Of a stretch of 64,000 nt of DNA, positions 1-10,923 are shown one piece after another. Made by a program: the position numbers and the translations under genes. Position 1 is the first letter of the stretch, and every line of letters starts with the position of its first letter. Source of the DNA: Ascarosepion bandense (lineage: Eukaryota; Mollusca; Cephalopoda; Sepiida; Sepiidae). The notes under the pieces are model-generated. The model was not told the origin of the DNA and did no database searches. It saw nothing but the letters and a program-made list of their open reading frames with translations. The stretch covers positions 805,001 through 869,000 of the forward strand of contig JBBBDQ010001124.1 in the NCBI GenBank assembly GCA_037127315.1. The letters run 5' to 3'.

Positions 1-1180
1 TTTCTTTTCCTGTGTTTCCTCTAAAGGCAGACACAGGTAATAAATTCATCACCTAAGATTGACAGGTAATGTGTGTCTATGTGACAACGATCTGGGCAAT
101 GTTGTCCGCTGGACAGATACCCCCATGGTGCTTTAAGTTATGCTACTGCTAAGTGGGTGTCAGTTGTACTGAGGGTTGCAGCTTCATTTGTAGCCAGCTG
201 CAGTAGTAGCAGATGAAATGGATTCAGCATCATGTGCGTGACAACTATATACATAGTTGTTGCTGTCTCTTGGAGGAAGTGAAAATATCTGCTGGTCAAG
301 TTTATGTTGATGTTGGTGGAATTGATTTGGCTTAGCAGTGATAATATTAAATAATAATGGTTGTGATAGAAATCTTTAGGATCACATTAAAAAGATAATT
401 GTGATTGTGTATATGGAATAGACAATATGGCATCAGTTTTGTATACTGGTATTTATTTTGAAAGGTGAGGGGATGTTGATCTGTGCTGATTTCAACAGAA
501 TTATAATAATTATGAGAATTGCTTTAATATTTTAGAATTAGTCATAGCAAAATAAAAATCTGTATATCTAGATGCTGATGGGGGTGGTATCAGGTTTTAA
601 TGCTGGTAATGGTGGTGGTATTAGGGGTGTTGGCAAAAGAAATGGATGATAGTAATAGTTACCTTGGTAACAGCGATAAATATAATCAGGGTGGTAGGAA
701 CATGAATAAAAATGTCGCTGGATGTTGGAAATATTGATGTGAGAGGAGGCAGAGTATTAGCCAGGTCGCAAAAAAAAGAAAAAAATATGAGGAAGGAAAG
801 TTGCAGGGAAAGCAGTATGTATGTCTGGTGAATGTAGTTTTGTGTTGAAGACGAAGAGTTAAGTTTTGCAGTTGGAGAATTCTTTAATTAATGCAGAGTA
901 CGCACGCATGTAGATTTCAGATCAATGGAACTTAAAATGTAATTTTTGTTGATATGAAACACTGAGAAAAAATTCAAATTTAAGACGTCTATCTAGTTTT
1001 TGACTGATTTCATTTATGAATTTTGTGATTATGTAAAAGATTATTGATTAGATTGATTGTGCGTGTAATAATATGATGGGGGTGCTCAAAGGTTCTCAAC
1101 CTGACACACTTCTAACAAAAAAAGATAACCAAACATAAGATTTTTCAAAGGGAATTGGCACCTTGGCTGAAAACATTTCA
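1..1180. other. AT-rich sequence, nothing recognised
   Basis: No long open frame, repeat unit or known element family stands out on either strand. Part of it is loosely rich in TGGTGG-type trinucleotides (about 580-640), too irregular to call a microsatellite. Confidence 0.5.
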
Positions 1181-1187
1181 TCAATAC

Positions 1188-1532
1188 TGTGTGTGTGTGT
1201 GTATGAGAGAGATGTGTGTGTCCTGTATTTTCCAAAATTATTTTTCTAATTTGTAATATTTTATTAGTAAAGATGAAAGCAAAATTAAAAAAAAAAAAGA
1301 TATATATTTATATGCACATGGATATGTATGTATGTATGTGTGTTAGTGTGCCCATGTATGTATTGTATGTATAAGTGTGTGTGTGTGTGTGTGTGTGTGT
1401 GTATTAATATACATATTTGAGCAGCAAAAACTTTTTATACATGTTTTATTAAATAAAACGGTCATGGAAAATTTTATCAGATTTTTATTCAGTTTTTCTT
1501 GTGTTCTTTTGCATTAAAAGCTTATAAAATTA

Positions 1533-1587
<55 letters not shown>

Positions 1588-1590
1588 TTA
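1188..1590. repeat. Cluster of (GT)n and (AT)n microsatellites
   Basis: Three simple-repeat tracts sit close together: GT-rich at about 1188-1222, (GT)n at 1375-1402, and a GT-(AT)n-GT block at 1532-1587. Open frames here read as Tyr/Ile/Val repeats and are not coding. Confidence 0.9.
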
Positions 1591-1606
1591 TGTATCTAGA
1601 TATATA

Positions 1607-2060
1607 CAGGGTGTGATGAGTCAGTTGTCACCATTTTTATTTTTAATTTTGCGCATACCCATTGTTTTTGAATTTGTTGACTACCAAGTATCAGGGTCAG
1701 TTGGGCACCGTCTGTGACAAAAAGAGCATCATGACACAATTCTCTCCACCAGAGATTTGAAAATGGCATGTTGTACAGCTTGGCATTCACACCTGAAGCT
1801 TTGATCCAAACATTTCAGAATGTTTGGGTGTTTAGCTGAGGACAGTGCAGAGGATATGGAAAGATTTGAATGAGTCGAGTGGTGATTATAAATATGTTCA
1901 GTGTGATCAATGGCAATGTTATGCCTCCATTCATCTTCCCCCTGAGTCTGACTCAACAGAAAGGTCTACACTCAACTGCCTTGAGGAGGTAGTGCTGCCT
2001 AGGTCAAGAGCAAACTGTGCCACTCCACTAACACTGGCAGAACTCCGTCATAAATATACT
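1607..2060 (+). mobile_element. Mariner-like element, internally deleted (copy 1)
   Basis: The left end starts CAGGGTGTGATGAG directly after a TA dinucleotide, as expected for a mariner terminal repeat. The same end occurs on the minus strand at 47517 and 5667. Inside, a short frame at about 1845 gives MQRIWKDLNES, matching MQRIWKELKES in the copy at 47.1 kb, an N-terminal part of a mariner-type transposase. After that the order skips to a later part of the transposase, so the middle is lost. No right terminal repeat was found. The element cannot be active. Confidence 0.65.
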
Positions 2061-2069
2061 ATTTCAAAA

Positions 2070-2074
<5 letters not shown>

Positions 2075-2128
<54 letters not shown>
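2075..2128. repeat. (CA)n(TA)n microsatellite
   Basis: An uninterrupted CA run passes directly into a short TA run. It abuts the foldback element on its right. Confidence 0.95.
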
Positions 2129-2311
2129 AGAAAAATTTAGGCAGAGATGTTATTTCATGGTAAATTGGAAGTATAGGCCTATTTCAGGTGAACCATCATC
2201 GTATAATATCCTTTGTAAAATAAAGACGGAAGTTGACGATGGTTCACTTGAAATAGACCTATACTTCCAATTTACCATGAAAATAACGTGTCTGCCGTAA
2301 TTTTCCTTATA
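2126..2311. mobile_element. Foldback / MITE-like element
   Basis: Two arms of about 75 bp are inverted copies with few mismatches. The left arm contains GGTAAATTGGAAGTATAGG; the right carries its reverse complement at about 2259-2280. The spacer is roughly 35 bp. There is no coding capacity. It could be a non-autonomous DNA transposon; I see no clear target-site duplication, and the microsatellite on the left obscures one. Confidence 0.7.
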
Positions 2312-2419
2312 TTTGATTTATATACATATATATTTAGTGTTTGTTCTTTTTACTACCAGTTATGAAACCATTTTGGCAGTGCCTTTTTTTTCTAAAAATT
2401 ACTTTGTTGAGTAGGGAAG

Positions 2420-2455
<36 letters not shown>

Positions 2456-2703
2456 TGCAAACATTTTGTCGGTTCATACTTTTCGTGTATTACAATTGAA
2501 AGATGTCAGAAATTAGCTCTGACAGTGACAGATGTTATACTTCATTTCTCAAGGTACCCAAGTACTTTCAACCTCTTTCCGAGATCATCTTCAGGGGTGT
2601 GAGTTACAGTAACAAAAAATAACCGTAAAAAAGTGTTGCTAAAAATCACTGTACATTTTTTTGTGAAAATTTGTGTGATATATATATATATATATATATA
2701 TAT
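2420..2703. repeat. Two (AT)n microsatellites with unassigned sequence between
   Basis: AT runs lie at about 2421-2453 and 2677-2703. The sequence between them has no recognised feature. Confidence 0.9.
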
Positions 2704-2811
2704 AAGAAATTGAAAGAAAATATAGATTAAAATCCACTGTTCAAGCATTTACTTTTATAAAGAGTGCTTGATATAGCATAGAGCTTTATATTGTGTAGCA
2801 GATTTTTATCT

Positions 2812-2848
2812 TTGTGTGTGTGTGCATATATATATATATATATATATA
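2812..2848. repeat. (GT)n(AT)n microsatellite
   Basis: A short GT run followed by an AT run, abutting the A/T-rich end of a SINE-B copy. Confidence 0.9.
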
Positions 2849-3077
2849 GTCATCTGCAGACAGATCTGTTTTGCTGTATCACAGCTCATCAGTACGGTTA
2901 GATTCCAATTGCTTTTAACCCAGGATTGAAACCCGACTGAATTGGCATCAGTCAGCGATTCTACCTCTGGGCTGTGGGTGTTCAGTAGAAGGAGGCAGAC
3001 TTTTTAGCGTGTATATTGTTATTATACCCGCCCAATAGCCAGAGTGCTCTAATCCATTAATGAATGAGTGATGTGTA

Positions 3078-3080
<3 letters not shown>
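2849..3080 (-). mobile_element. SINE-B, tRNA-derived SINE (copy 1)
   Basis: This aligns in reverse with the copies at 42.66 and 52.03 kb. All three share a head with AGTAATGAATTA-like sequence, a central tRNA-like part and a tail ending GATGACTATATA. The tRNA-like part has an A-box-like motif (TGACTCAGGGG in the 42.7 kb copy) and a B-box-like motif (GGTTTCAATCC in the 52 kb copy), which points to an internal Pol III promoter. The family assignment is mine; the parent tRNA is not identified. Confidence 0.65.

Positions 3081-3117
<37 letters not shown>
3081..3117. repeat. (AT)n microsatellite
   Basis: A continuous AT run beside the head of SINE-B copy 1. Confidence 0.95.
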
Positions 3118-3121
<4 letters not shown>

Positions 3122-3435
3122 TCTTATTATATCTGTGTTTATGTTTTTACATATTATCTTATATATTTCCAAATACCATCGATATGTGCATTAACAAAAG
3201 TATGAAGTTATTTCAATTTTTCAACACACTATGCATTCCTTTTGAAAAATTATAAAAAAGAAACTGTATGGCTTTGGGGTGTGCCCAAGGATATCTGATA
3301 CCCATTTTGAAAATCACACTTTGGGATGTTAATGCCAAAATAATCAAAGAGTTTTATTGTTATGTATATTAAAATGCTCTTTTAAAATAGAACATGTGAA
3401 ATAAGAAGAATGCATAAAAAAAGAAATATGCAATT

Positions 3436-3461
3436 CCCACACACACACACACACACACAGA
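3436..3461. repeat. (CA)n microsatellite
   Basis: About 12 CA units, in otherwise unassigned AT-rich DNA. Confidence 0.9.
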
Positions 3462-3544
3462 CACAGTTGTTTAATGGAATATCAATTGGTATTGGTCATT
3501 TAATTTTTACCAAAAGAAAAAAAATTGTTTTTTTCTTTAATTAA

Positions 3545-3780
3545 GTATGAAACTGTATTTTTGGCATTTTTAGTATAAAAATATATTTTTATGCTTTCAT
3601 AGTGTTTTTGACCTCAGTTTGAAAGTTAACCATTTGCCTATAACTGGGAACCTTATGGGTGCTATCATCCTACGTCAAGGTGGACTTAGGAAAAACACCA
3701 TTTAAGATGTAGTTCTACACTCCTCAAAACCTCCTGATCACAGACTTTGCTTCCAGATATAGTTTGTTATACCTGGAACA
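3545..3780 (+). mobile_element. FC element, partial copy
   Basis: This matches the right part of the element at 8.35-8.60 kb and, inverted, 18.12-18.32 kb. Shared blocks are a start near TTTTATGCTTTCATAGTG, a middle about an unbroken 'GGGACC..AACAG..GCTATCA' region, and an end with CTCCTCA(C)AACCTCC. No protein is encoded. The element class is unknown; it is defined here only as a repeat found three times in the window. Confidence 0.6.
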
Positions 3781-3783
3781 TCT

Positions 3784-3793
3784 CACACACACA

Positions 3794-3846
<53 letters not shown>
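3784..3846. repeat. Compound (CA)n-(TG)n-(TA)n microsatellite
   Basis: CA units run into TG units around a CATG centre and then into a long TA run. The CA/TG part is self-complementary. Confidence 0.95.
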
Positions 3847-3849
<3 letters not shown>

Positions 3850-3851
<2 letters not shown>

Positions 3852-4975
3852 GAGATTTAAAAAAGAAATCACTTGACCGGTTTTCAAAAGTGAGGAAAAA
3901 TTTACTTGCTCCCAAATCATTTTACTCAACTGACCCCATTTTCTTAATAGTCGTCTTACGTAAACATAGCATGAAATGCTGACGGAAAACAAAAAATGAA
4001 GTTTTAATTAAAATTTCAAATGTGTTAGAAAGGATTTAAAAATTAAAAAATAACAAAAAATTTTTATCTTTCCTTTTAATAATAGCATAAACATTTTGAT
4101 GATATGACTTTGAGTCCTTTTAACATCAAGATATGCTGGTTTTTTTGTTTTTTTTTGGCAATTGAGTGGAGGTACCTATATTCTTAGTTTCTTTCTTCTG
4201 TTTGACTACAACCTCCAACTTAGAGACAATAACAAATCTGATTTTCTCAACAATTTTCTATAAAAAAATTACTTACTTGTATAATTTGTTTTTTCGATGA
4301 GTGATTAAAAGAAGTATGCGTTTTTTTTTTCTTTCTTTTAAATGTTCATTTTTACTTTATGTAAGTGTGGAGGAAATATAGATGTTGAATAACGGATAAT
4401 ATTTTTCCAAATGAGTTTCTAAAAATCTGTGAGCATCTTTAATCTGCGTGACAGACATTTTGGCTCCACTCTGGAAGCATTAAACGAATATTTACGCTGA
4501 CTGGGATGGTAAAAGCAAGACAGGAGCTTGTCAATCTAAATTCCATTTGTCAGATCTTGCTTTGATGATTGCGGGATGTCACTGTTTTTTGTTTACCCGC
4601 ACATTTTGACGTAAATCAGGCGCAATGCATAAAACCAAAGAGTTCAATAATATCATTGTAGATCATTCTAAGTAACTTGTGAATCTTCAATGGCATACTT
4701 TTTGGTTGTAAAAGGAATCAGATTTCCTTTTTCTATATTTGAAGGACACGTTTCATTGCAAGATTTTTAATCTACCATGGGCAAGTAAAGCAATGAACTT
4801 TACTCGCCCAATTGAGTTTTTAATCAACTGAGTCAATTGGGTGAGTGAAATTTCAAATTTCAAAGGATGCAGCTGATGAATCATTGTCTAAATGGAAATA
4901 ACATGGACATCTTTTTCCAATTGGCATATTTATCAAACGTACAGAAAAATATCTTGAAATAAGACTAACACTATT
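3850..4975. other. Unassigned AT-rich sequence with one small hairpin
   Basis: No gene or known repeat is recognised. At about 4800-4850 two arms, ACTCGCCCAATTGAG and TCAATTGGGTGAGT, can pair to form a small imperfect hairpin. Confidence 0.5.
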
Positions 4976-4979
4976 CAAT

Positions 4980-5667
4980 AAATTGCTTTTGACTTTAACC
5001 CTGGTCTCCAGACGATTTGGAATCTCCTGAAACTCTTGTGGATGGTCTCCTTTAAGTTGATGAATGCTGCCTTAATCCTCGTCTTCATTACATCTTTTTC
5101 TCACAAGGAGTTTTGTTGGTATCTTGCTAAACTGTGACCCATATATAATTAAGTGAGTAGCAGTCTGTGGAGTTAGGTCGCCAGATGTAAGTGTGGATGT
5201 AGTCACAGTGATTATTTGACAGCCATGACTGGGTTTTTCTGTGTAGCATGTTGCCAATCCTTTGGTTTTTCAGTAGCCACCTACTTGACCCAGTGTAGCA
5301 TTAACTCTTCAAGGCACTTTATGTAGGCCTTGATGTTGAGTCTGAGGCTCTGTTGGAAAATGAATGAAGGCATAATGTCGCCATCACTTATGATAACTTA
5401 GACTCGTTCAACTCTTTCCGAATCCTCTGCACTGTACTCGGATTGACACACAAACAATGAAATGTTCGTACTGAAGCTTCTGGTGTGAATTCCGAGCATT
5501 ACAGTATGCTGTTTCTAAATTACTCGCAGAATAAACTGTGTCATAGCACTCTTTTTCTTGCGGACATTGCCCAACTGACCCTACTATACTGTGCAGCTGA
5601 CAAAATCTAAAACAACATGTATGAAATTAAAAATATAAAATGGTGACAATTTATCCATTGCATTCTG
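4980..5667 (-). mobile_element. Mariner-like element, internally deleted (copy 2)
   Basis: On the minus strand the element begins with a CAGAATGCAATGG-like terminal repeat next to TA, parallel to the end at 47517. It continues through degenerate transposase coding DNA, with the 5' region at about 5400-5600 and a C-terminal part near 4990-5060 (the reverse of CGATTTGGAATCTCCTG). It is about 690 bp, against roughly 1.2-1.3 kb for a full mariner, and has stops and frameshifts in every frame. Its C-terminal block aligns with 46550-46620. Confidence 0.6.
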
Positions 5668-5669
5668 TA

Positions 5670-5985
5670 TTATTTTGAATACAGTAATTTATAAGGGAGC
5701 AGTGCTCAGTATCAGTGTTAGAGCATTTATATTTGATATGAAGATCATATAAACAGTCACTGTAATATTTATTCAACAAGTACCTAAGGTTCAATAAAAT
5801 ATTAGATTATGGGAAATATTTTCTTTAATTATGAAGCTTACTGTGTAATTTTAAAAATTAGGTAAAGTGTTCACATTGTTTTCATCAAGCAATTTATTTC
5901 GGTTCTCTTCCCCTTACTTAAATTCCTCAAAGGGCACATTGTCAATCAATCCCTCAATACATCATAGAAATAATTACACCATATT
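5670..5985. other. Unassigned AT-rich sequence
   Basis: Nothing recognised on either strand. Confidence 0.5.
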
Positions 5986-6200
5986 TTTTGTTGTTATTTC
6001 ACCCCAAGAAAGGTGATAATACTACTAAGATGCAGGGGGTTATAGGACATAAAAGATTATGAAAATACTTTAATGAGGAAAAGACAAAAGAACAGGATTG
6101 GGGAAGACAGAAGATGGCAATTGACATCACATTTAAATGTTTGAAGATTGTAGGTGGTAGGGGAAGCAAGGAATTGGAAGAGAGTTTCACAGGTGAGTAG
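5985..6200 (-). mobile_element. CR1/Jockey-like LINE, 3'-end fragment
   Basis: In minus orientation this holds the LINE 3' end found repeatedly in the window. It has the C-terminal frame (FQFLASPTTYNLQTFKCDVN, matching the YNLQEFKC block of other copies) followed by the GGGGTGAAAT tail. It is truncated by the RTE-like fragment that starts at about 6200. Confidence 0.7.
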
Positions 6201-6346
6201 AGCAAGCAGGACAATTTTGCTAGAAACTGGATTGATATGTGATGTCAGTTTTTCAATATGGCAGTGAATGTTGGACAATATCTTCAAAGATGAAGGAAAA
6301 ACTTGAAGCAGCAGAAATGTGGTTCTACAAAAGCTTACTGGATATA
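6200..6346 (+). mobile_element. RTE-like LINE fragment, upstream piece
   Basis: It encodes VFQYGSECWTISSKMKEKLE, a block downstream of the reverse transcriptase domain in RTE-type LINEs. The same block is repeated at about 6537-6600, so two copies or a local duplication lie side by side, separated by the hairpin-bearing segment at 6347-6452. Confidence 0.75.
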
Positions 6347-6452
6347 AAGTGGGGGATCAGTTCCATATTACAATCAATATATAAACTGACCCCTCACTTT
6401 GTCACCACAGCAGTTTCTATACATTTATATTCATAAGATCCAAAATCACAAG
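6347..6452. mobile_element. Small hairpin-bearing element (family E), copy 1
   Basis: It begins with an imperfect palindrome: GTGGGGGATCAGTT pairs with AACTGACCCCTCAC. About 45 bp of further sequence follows. In reverse the whole segment aligns with 61918-62030, beyond the palindrome. A related palindrome lies at 57850-57901. It is non-coding and probably a short non-autonomous transposon. Confidence 0.5.
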
Positions 6453-6930
6453 GATGCATTCCAGGAGCTGAGGAGAGTATTAAGAAACAGGACAATTTCG
6501 CCAGAAACAAAGAGTGCTGGATTGCTATGTGCTGTCAGTTTTTCAATATGGTAGTGAATGTTGGACAATATCTTCAAAGATGAAGGAAAACTTGAAGCAC
6601 CTGAGATGTGGTTCTACAAAAGGATGCTGCGGATATCGTGGATTGAGCATGTGAGCAATGATGAGGTCTTGGAAATGATGGAAACAAAAAGGAAATTAAT
6701 ACTGAGCATCAGAAAGAGACAACTAAAGTTCCTGGGACATGCAATGAGGAAGGAAAGCAGTGGATAACATAATTGAAGGGCCTGAGCAGGTGGATGGCAG
6801 AGCAGGGTTTGGGTGGGGTAACAGGAGAAGGCGTGCTAAGAGCCACCAGGGACAGGGAGATGGGGAAAGCCATGATCACCTATGTCCTGAAAGGACAAGG
6901 CACATAGAAGTTCAAAAGTAAAATGAGTCG
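6453..6930 (+). mobile_element. RTE-like LINE, 3' end
   Basis: It encodes the C-terminal part of an RTE-type polyprotein: a GSECWTISSK-like block, then MWFYKRMLRISWIEHVSNDE, then RQLKFLGHAMRKE. The latter two recur in the copies at 44.5-46.0 and 62.0-62.8 kb. Stops and frameshifts break the frame. The 3' end passes through CCTATGTCCTGAAAGGACA, the tail shared by all RTE copies here. The clade assignment rests on the recognisable C-terminal sequence and is not tested by phylogeny. Confidence 0.8.
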
Positions 6931-7135
6931 ATCTAGTTACTAATCTTGTACTATGCTTAAATTGATACAGTTGTGGCACAAAAGAAGAAAACTAATCAAA
7001 CCAGTTGCCATGAAAATATTTGTAGAAAGGACAGAAGGAAGCCATGTCATATTGTTGAGAAAATGGCTGAAGTCAAGATGCAACCTCAGGATCAATCACA
7101 TTACAAATGCTTTGTTGAATTTTGTCAAGAATCTC

Positions 7136-7138
<3 letters not shown>

Positions 7139-7184
<46 letters not shown>

Positions 7185-7187
7185 GGA
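7139..7187. repeat. (AT)n(AG)n microsatellite
   Basis: A TA run passes directly into an AG run. Confidence 0.95.
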
Positions 7188-7204
7188 GCATCAGATATGG
7201 CAGG

Positions 7205-8600
7205 AGTATTGAGTTTGAGTTTTGTTTAACGGCATATCAACACTTCTGTGGGTTATTTAATGTCAAAAAGGTGGGATTTTAGGGGGTTTTTTTTTTTTGG
7301 TTTTTTTTGTAATGTTCGGTTATAGCAAGAAGATTGTTTCATCAGATTTTAATGTAAACTTTTTGTTTTTATTCTCTTTTATTTTAGAAAACTAAAAATG
7401 TCTTCTAGTTTTGTATTCAAAACTGTTTTGCTGAGAATAATATTTCCTTTCCTTTTCTTTTTTAATCGTATCACCCCAAACAAGGCGGTAACACCACTGA
7501 TGTGCATGGGGCTACATAAGAGTAAAAAAAAGTATGATAGGAGAGAGTGAAGAGAAAGACGAACCAGTTAGAAAGGAGCAAGAGAAGGATGGGAATACAG
7601 GTGTGATGACAGTTTCAAAGGTGGAGAGAAAGGAAAGGATATACAGGGTGGTGAAAGAACTAGTCAAGTGGTTAAGAGATGAGTATTGACATTGCATTTA
7701 AATTCCTGGAGGTTGTAGCCGTCAGGAAAGCAAGAATATGGAAGCGAGTTCCACAGGCGGGAAGTGTGAGAGAAGAAGCTGCAGGAGTAGAATTCGCATC
7801 TGTATTTGGTTGCTTTAACTGTGAATGGGTGAGACCCAGTTGCCAGTCTGGTTATACGAGAAAACACCTGTTGCAAAGGCACCAGTGACTTAAGTTATTT
7901 GGAGCAGAAGCTATGATACTATTTATAGAACAGACAAAGGGAAGCCACATCCCATCAGTGGGGAAGGGGCTGGAGTCAAGCCGCTAAGTCGGGACCTATC
8001 ACATTACTGATTCTTCTTTTGAAGTCTGTCAAGAACACTGAGATGAACAGCAGGGGTGCCTGACCATATATGACAGCAGTACTCTGTGCCTGAATGAATG
8101 GTTAATTTGTATATATGCAGGATGGATTCAGGTGGGAAAAACATCCTGGCCCGACACTGACCCAACCTTCCTAGCAGTGGATTTAGCTATTGACTCAATA
8201 TAGTGGTTCCACTTGAGATTGGAAGAGAGAGTAAGGTCAAGGAGGCACAGTGTATTGCTCTCAGGGAGACTTGCTTGGTCCATGCTTATGGGAGGCAGGA
8301 GAGGTTGCCTGTGATGATTGACAGACAGCAGCTTGGTCTTTTTTTCCTTGAAAACTATGTTATGGTAATAATTTTTTCTATAAAAGTCTATTTTTATACT
8401 TTCATTGTGTTTTGACCCCAGTTTGGGGATAAAATATTTACCCATATTTGGGACCTTAACAGTTGCTATCACTCTGGGTTAGGGTGTACCTGGGAACAAC
8501 AGCATTTAAGAGGTAGTTCCATGCTCCTCACAACCTCCCAATCAGAGGCCTTGCTGCCAGATGCAGTTTACCATCTTGCTCAGGACAAGGCAGCAGTTAT
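7205..8600 (+). mobile_element. FC element, split by a LINE insertion
   Basis: The left part (7205-7449) and right part (8343-8600) are together colinear with the minus strand of 18120-18590, where they are contiguous. The 7-bp sequence TTTCCTT occurs at both edges of the interruption (7443-7449 and 8343-8349), as expected of a target-site duplication. The element has no coding capacity that I recognise and its class is unknown. Confidence 0.7.
7450..8342 (-). mobile_element. CR1/Jockey-like LINE, 5'-truncated insertion in FC
   Basis: On the minus strand it starts within the reverse transcriptase C-terminal region (KTKLLSVNHHRQPLLPP). It continues through LKWNHYIESIAKS and the FYSCSFFSHTSRLWNSLP and YNLQEFKCNVN blocks, and ends with the 3' tail GGGGTGATACGATTAAAAA. 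Frameshifts and stops are present. Truncation at the 5' end, an A-rich 3' tail and a target-site duplication fit target-primed reverse transcription. Confidence 0.8.
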
Positions 8601-9110
8601 CATTGCAGGATGAATTGTAGATTTCTAAATGTGCAAGATGCATTATTAGAAGAAAAATTGTCTAGCATGACACAATGAACTAATTTTCCTAGCAGGAGAC
8701 TCGGGAATTGATTTAATATAATCAATCCATTTCATTTTAGTAGAAAACGTGAACCCAAGAAGACACTAAAAGTTTTAGTATTGAACATGTTGATGGCAGG
8801 CTGAAAAGGTTTTCTATGGTGAACAGATAAAAGCAATCTTCTTGATGACATGACCCAGTGGATGAAAGCAATGGTGGAATCTAGTGACTTAACCCAAAGA
8901 GCTGTGAGTTCAATACCTGGCTACAGCAGAGGTAAACAAAAAAAAATCTTTTTGAGTAAAAAGGAGGTAATTGATACTAAGATGTGTAAAAGCAGCCTGA
9001 CTCATGAAATGAAACAATCAACTCCAGTGAATAGAATAGAGGGATCAGTTCGAAGTTCCAAACATTTGAAGAAGGCTGGAATGGACAACAGACAAAATGT
9101 CCTCAATATG
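8600..9110. other. Unassigned sequence
   Basis: A 98-codon open frame at 8850-9146 has no recognisable domain and runs into a tandem repeat, so I do not call it a gene. GAGTTCAATACC at about 8910 resembles a B box, but no A box with correct spacing is evident. Confidence 0.4.
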
Positions 9111-9395
9111 ACAGCGAAGATGTGGATGACAGTCCAAACAATGTAAGCAATTCAAATAATTACAATGCTTCATCTCAGAAATATACAGATATTGAAAGTG
9201 AATAAAGCAATGAAGATGAGGACAACAGTCTAAACAATGTAAATAGTGTAAATAATTACAATACATCATCTTAGAAATATAGACAGATAGTGAAGGTGAG
9301 TAAGCAATGAAGATGAGAGCAACAGTCCAAATAATATAAATAGTGTAAATAATTACATTACCTAATCTCAGAAATATTGACTAACATAAAAGCAG
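9111..9395. repeat. Three diverged copies of a 97-bp tandem repeat
   Basis: The block AATGAAGATGAG recurs at about 9111 (diverged), 9209 and 9306, each followed by AACAATGTAA-type and AATAATTACAAT-type sequence and by CATCT(C/T)AGAAATAT. Related sequence also occurs once at about 51826-51855 (CTTCATCTCAGAAATATA). Confidence 0.75.
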
Positions 9396-9407
9396 CTTTG
9401 TTTTGGA

Positions 9408-9510
9408 GTTAAAATCTTACATGCCATTCTTTGCCCCAGTTATTAAAATCTTACATGCCATTCTTTGCCCCAGTTATTAAAATCTTACATGCCATTCTTT
9501 GCTCCCGTTA
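9408..9510. repeat. Three copies of a 34-bp tandem repeat
   Basis: AAAATCTTACATGCCATTC recurs at a 34-bp spacing. The copies are almost identical apart from the last. Confidence 0.9.
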
Positions 9511-9767
9511 AGCTCCAACTGGAGGTCCTTTTCAAGAAAAGTTGACAGATTTACTTTGTTGGATTTGTCAGACTTGTCACCAACACAGGAATATATAGTT
9601 GTGTCATCTACATAAATATCTAGTTGGGAACTAATGACATCATGAAGATCAGAAATGATGGAAGATCAAGGACAGAAACCTGGAGAATCCTTGCATTAAT
9701 ATGAAATGATCTAGAAGTGTACACATTTCATACTACCTCCATTACCCAATTTGTTAGGAATGATTAC

Positions 9768-10007
9768 GAAGAGCCGATTTCAAATTCCGGTTTAATTCTT
9801 TTCATTCATTTATATGCAAATACCCTTGGAAAAGGTATTAATCTACCTCTTCTTTCTCTAGTTATGGGCTAAATAGCAGGACAGATTGGATTCTATAACC
9901 TTGGTTGGCAACCTACTGTGGGGAAAATCTTTGGCCTAGTCAGTCATGTCTCTTTTGAGACATGATCGCCCAAGTGCATATCACAAATGGCACTTAACTA
10001 ACTGATT
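9768..10007 (+). mobile_element. SINE-A, 5'-truncated
   Basis: It aligns with the SINE-A body from the B-box region to the 3' end (CACTTAACTAACTGATTC). The head with the A box is missing or unrecognisable. The 3' stem (GTCTC..GAGAC) is kept. Confidence 0.8.
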
Positions 10008-10109
10008 CATCCAGGGACTCTACAGTCATTGAACTCATGGAGAAGACTAACATTTCAAACTCTGTTGAATGTTTTTAAACTTTCTAGATAAACAGCCCAA
10101 AGGAGACCC

Positions 10110-10246
10110 TGTGAAGTAAGATGCTTAGCCAATTCAGTGTTGATCAGAGTATCGAGTACTTTGCCGAAAGAGGTAAGAGACTAATAGATGCTCAGCCAAT
10201 TCAGTATTGATCAGAGTATCAAGTACTTTGCCAAAAGTCATGCTCC
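10110..10246. repeat. Two diverged seed copies of the 67-bp minisatellite unit
   Basis: Two tandem copies of the unit that makes up the array starting 680 bp further on. They differ from the array consensus at several positions (CAATTCAGTGTTGATC instead of CAATTCCGTGTTGATC) and are separated from the array by non-repetitive DNA. Confidence 0.85.
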
Positions 10247-10920
10247 TTAAGCCTTGTTTTAATTGGATGACATAGGATAAAATATTTATCAATAGAAACT
10301 GTCACAAGCATCATTGACATATTTTAATGACATTCAGTCTTTCTCAAGAGTATTGGTCTCTTTGAGTAATTTGCCAGAAATTCAGTCTCTTCTTCATTCA
10401 ACAGAGTTTAACAAATTGAAGATTTCTTTACTGTAGATTAATTGGATATCAGCAACAAAAAAAAAGGTGTTTTAGAGCAAATCATTACCAGTGCCGTGTG
10501 AAGGAAATATCAATTTCATAATTACCCTGTTAAAAAAACATGCATACAATATGGTTGGTAACAATTGCTATTTTTTAATGTGATGTTTTATGCTTGTAAA
10601 TTGAAATATTTGAGAATTGAAAAATGATGTTTTATTTTACAGATATTTCAGTTTTTTTTCCCCCTGAAAATGCCTTGAAATTTTGTAACTTAAATCTTTA
10701 TATAGTTTACTTACATGAAATTATTATATTTAAAAATTTCCAAATTATCTCAGTGGTACCAAACCAATTGTTTGGATTTCTCATCACCCTCCTTAACCAG
10801 CTACAAATATCTATTATTCCATTAATATAAACATTATTAGTCTGAAGACGTTACTTCTGAGAAAGAAAAGCACCACTAAGAGGATTTTTTACATTTTGTC
10901 ATGCACTCACCTACTTATAT
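10247..10920. other. Unassigned sequence between seed copies and array
   Basis: No gene or known repeat was recognised. A 68-codon frame at 10624-10830 is AT-driven and has no domain. Confidence 0.5.
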
Positions 10921-10923
10921 TAC

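Noticed and set aside
8850..9146. 98-codon open frame as a gene
   Set aside because: It has no recognised domain, starts next to repeats and runs into the 97-bp tandem repeat.
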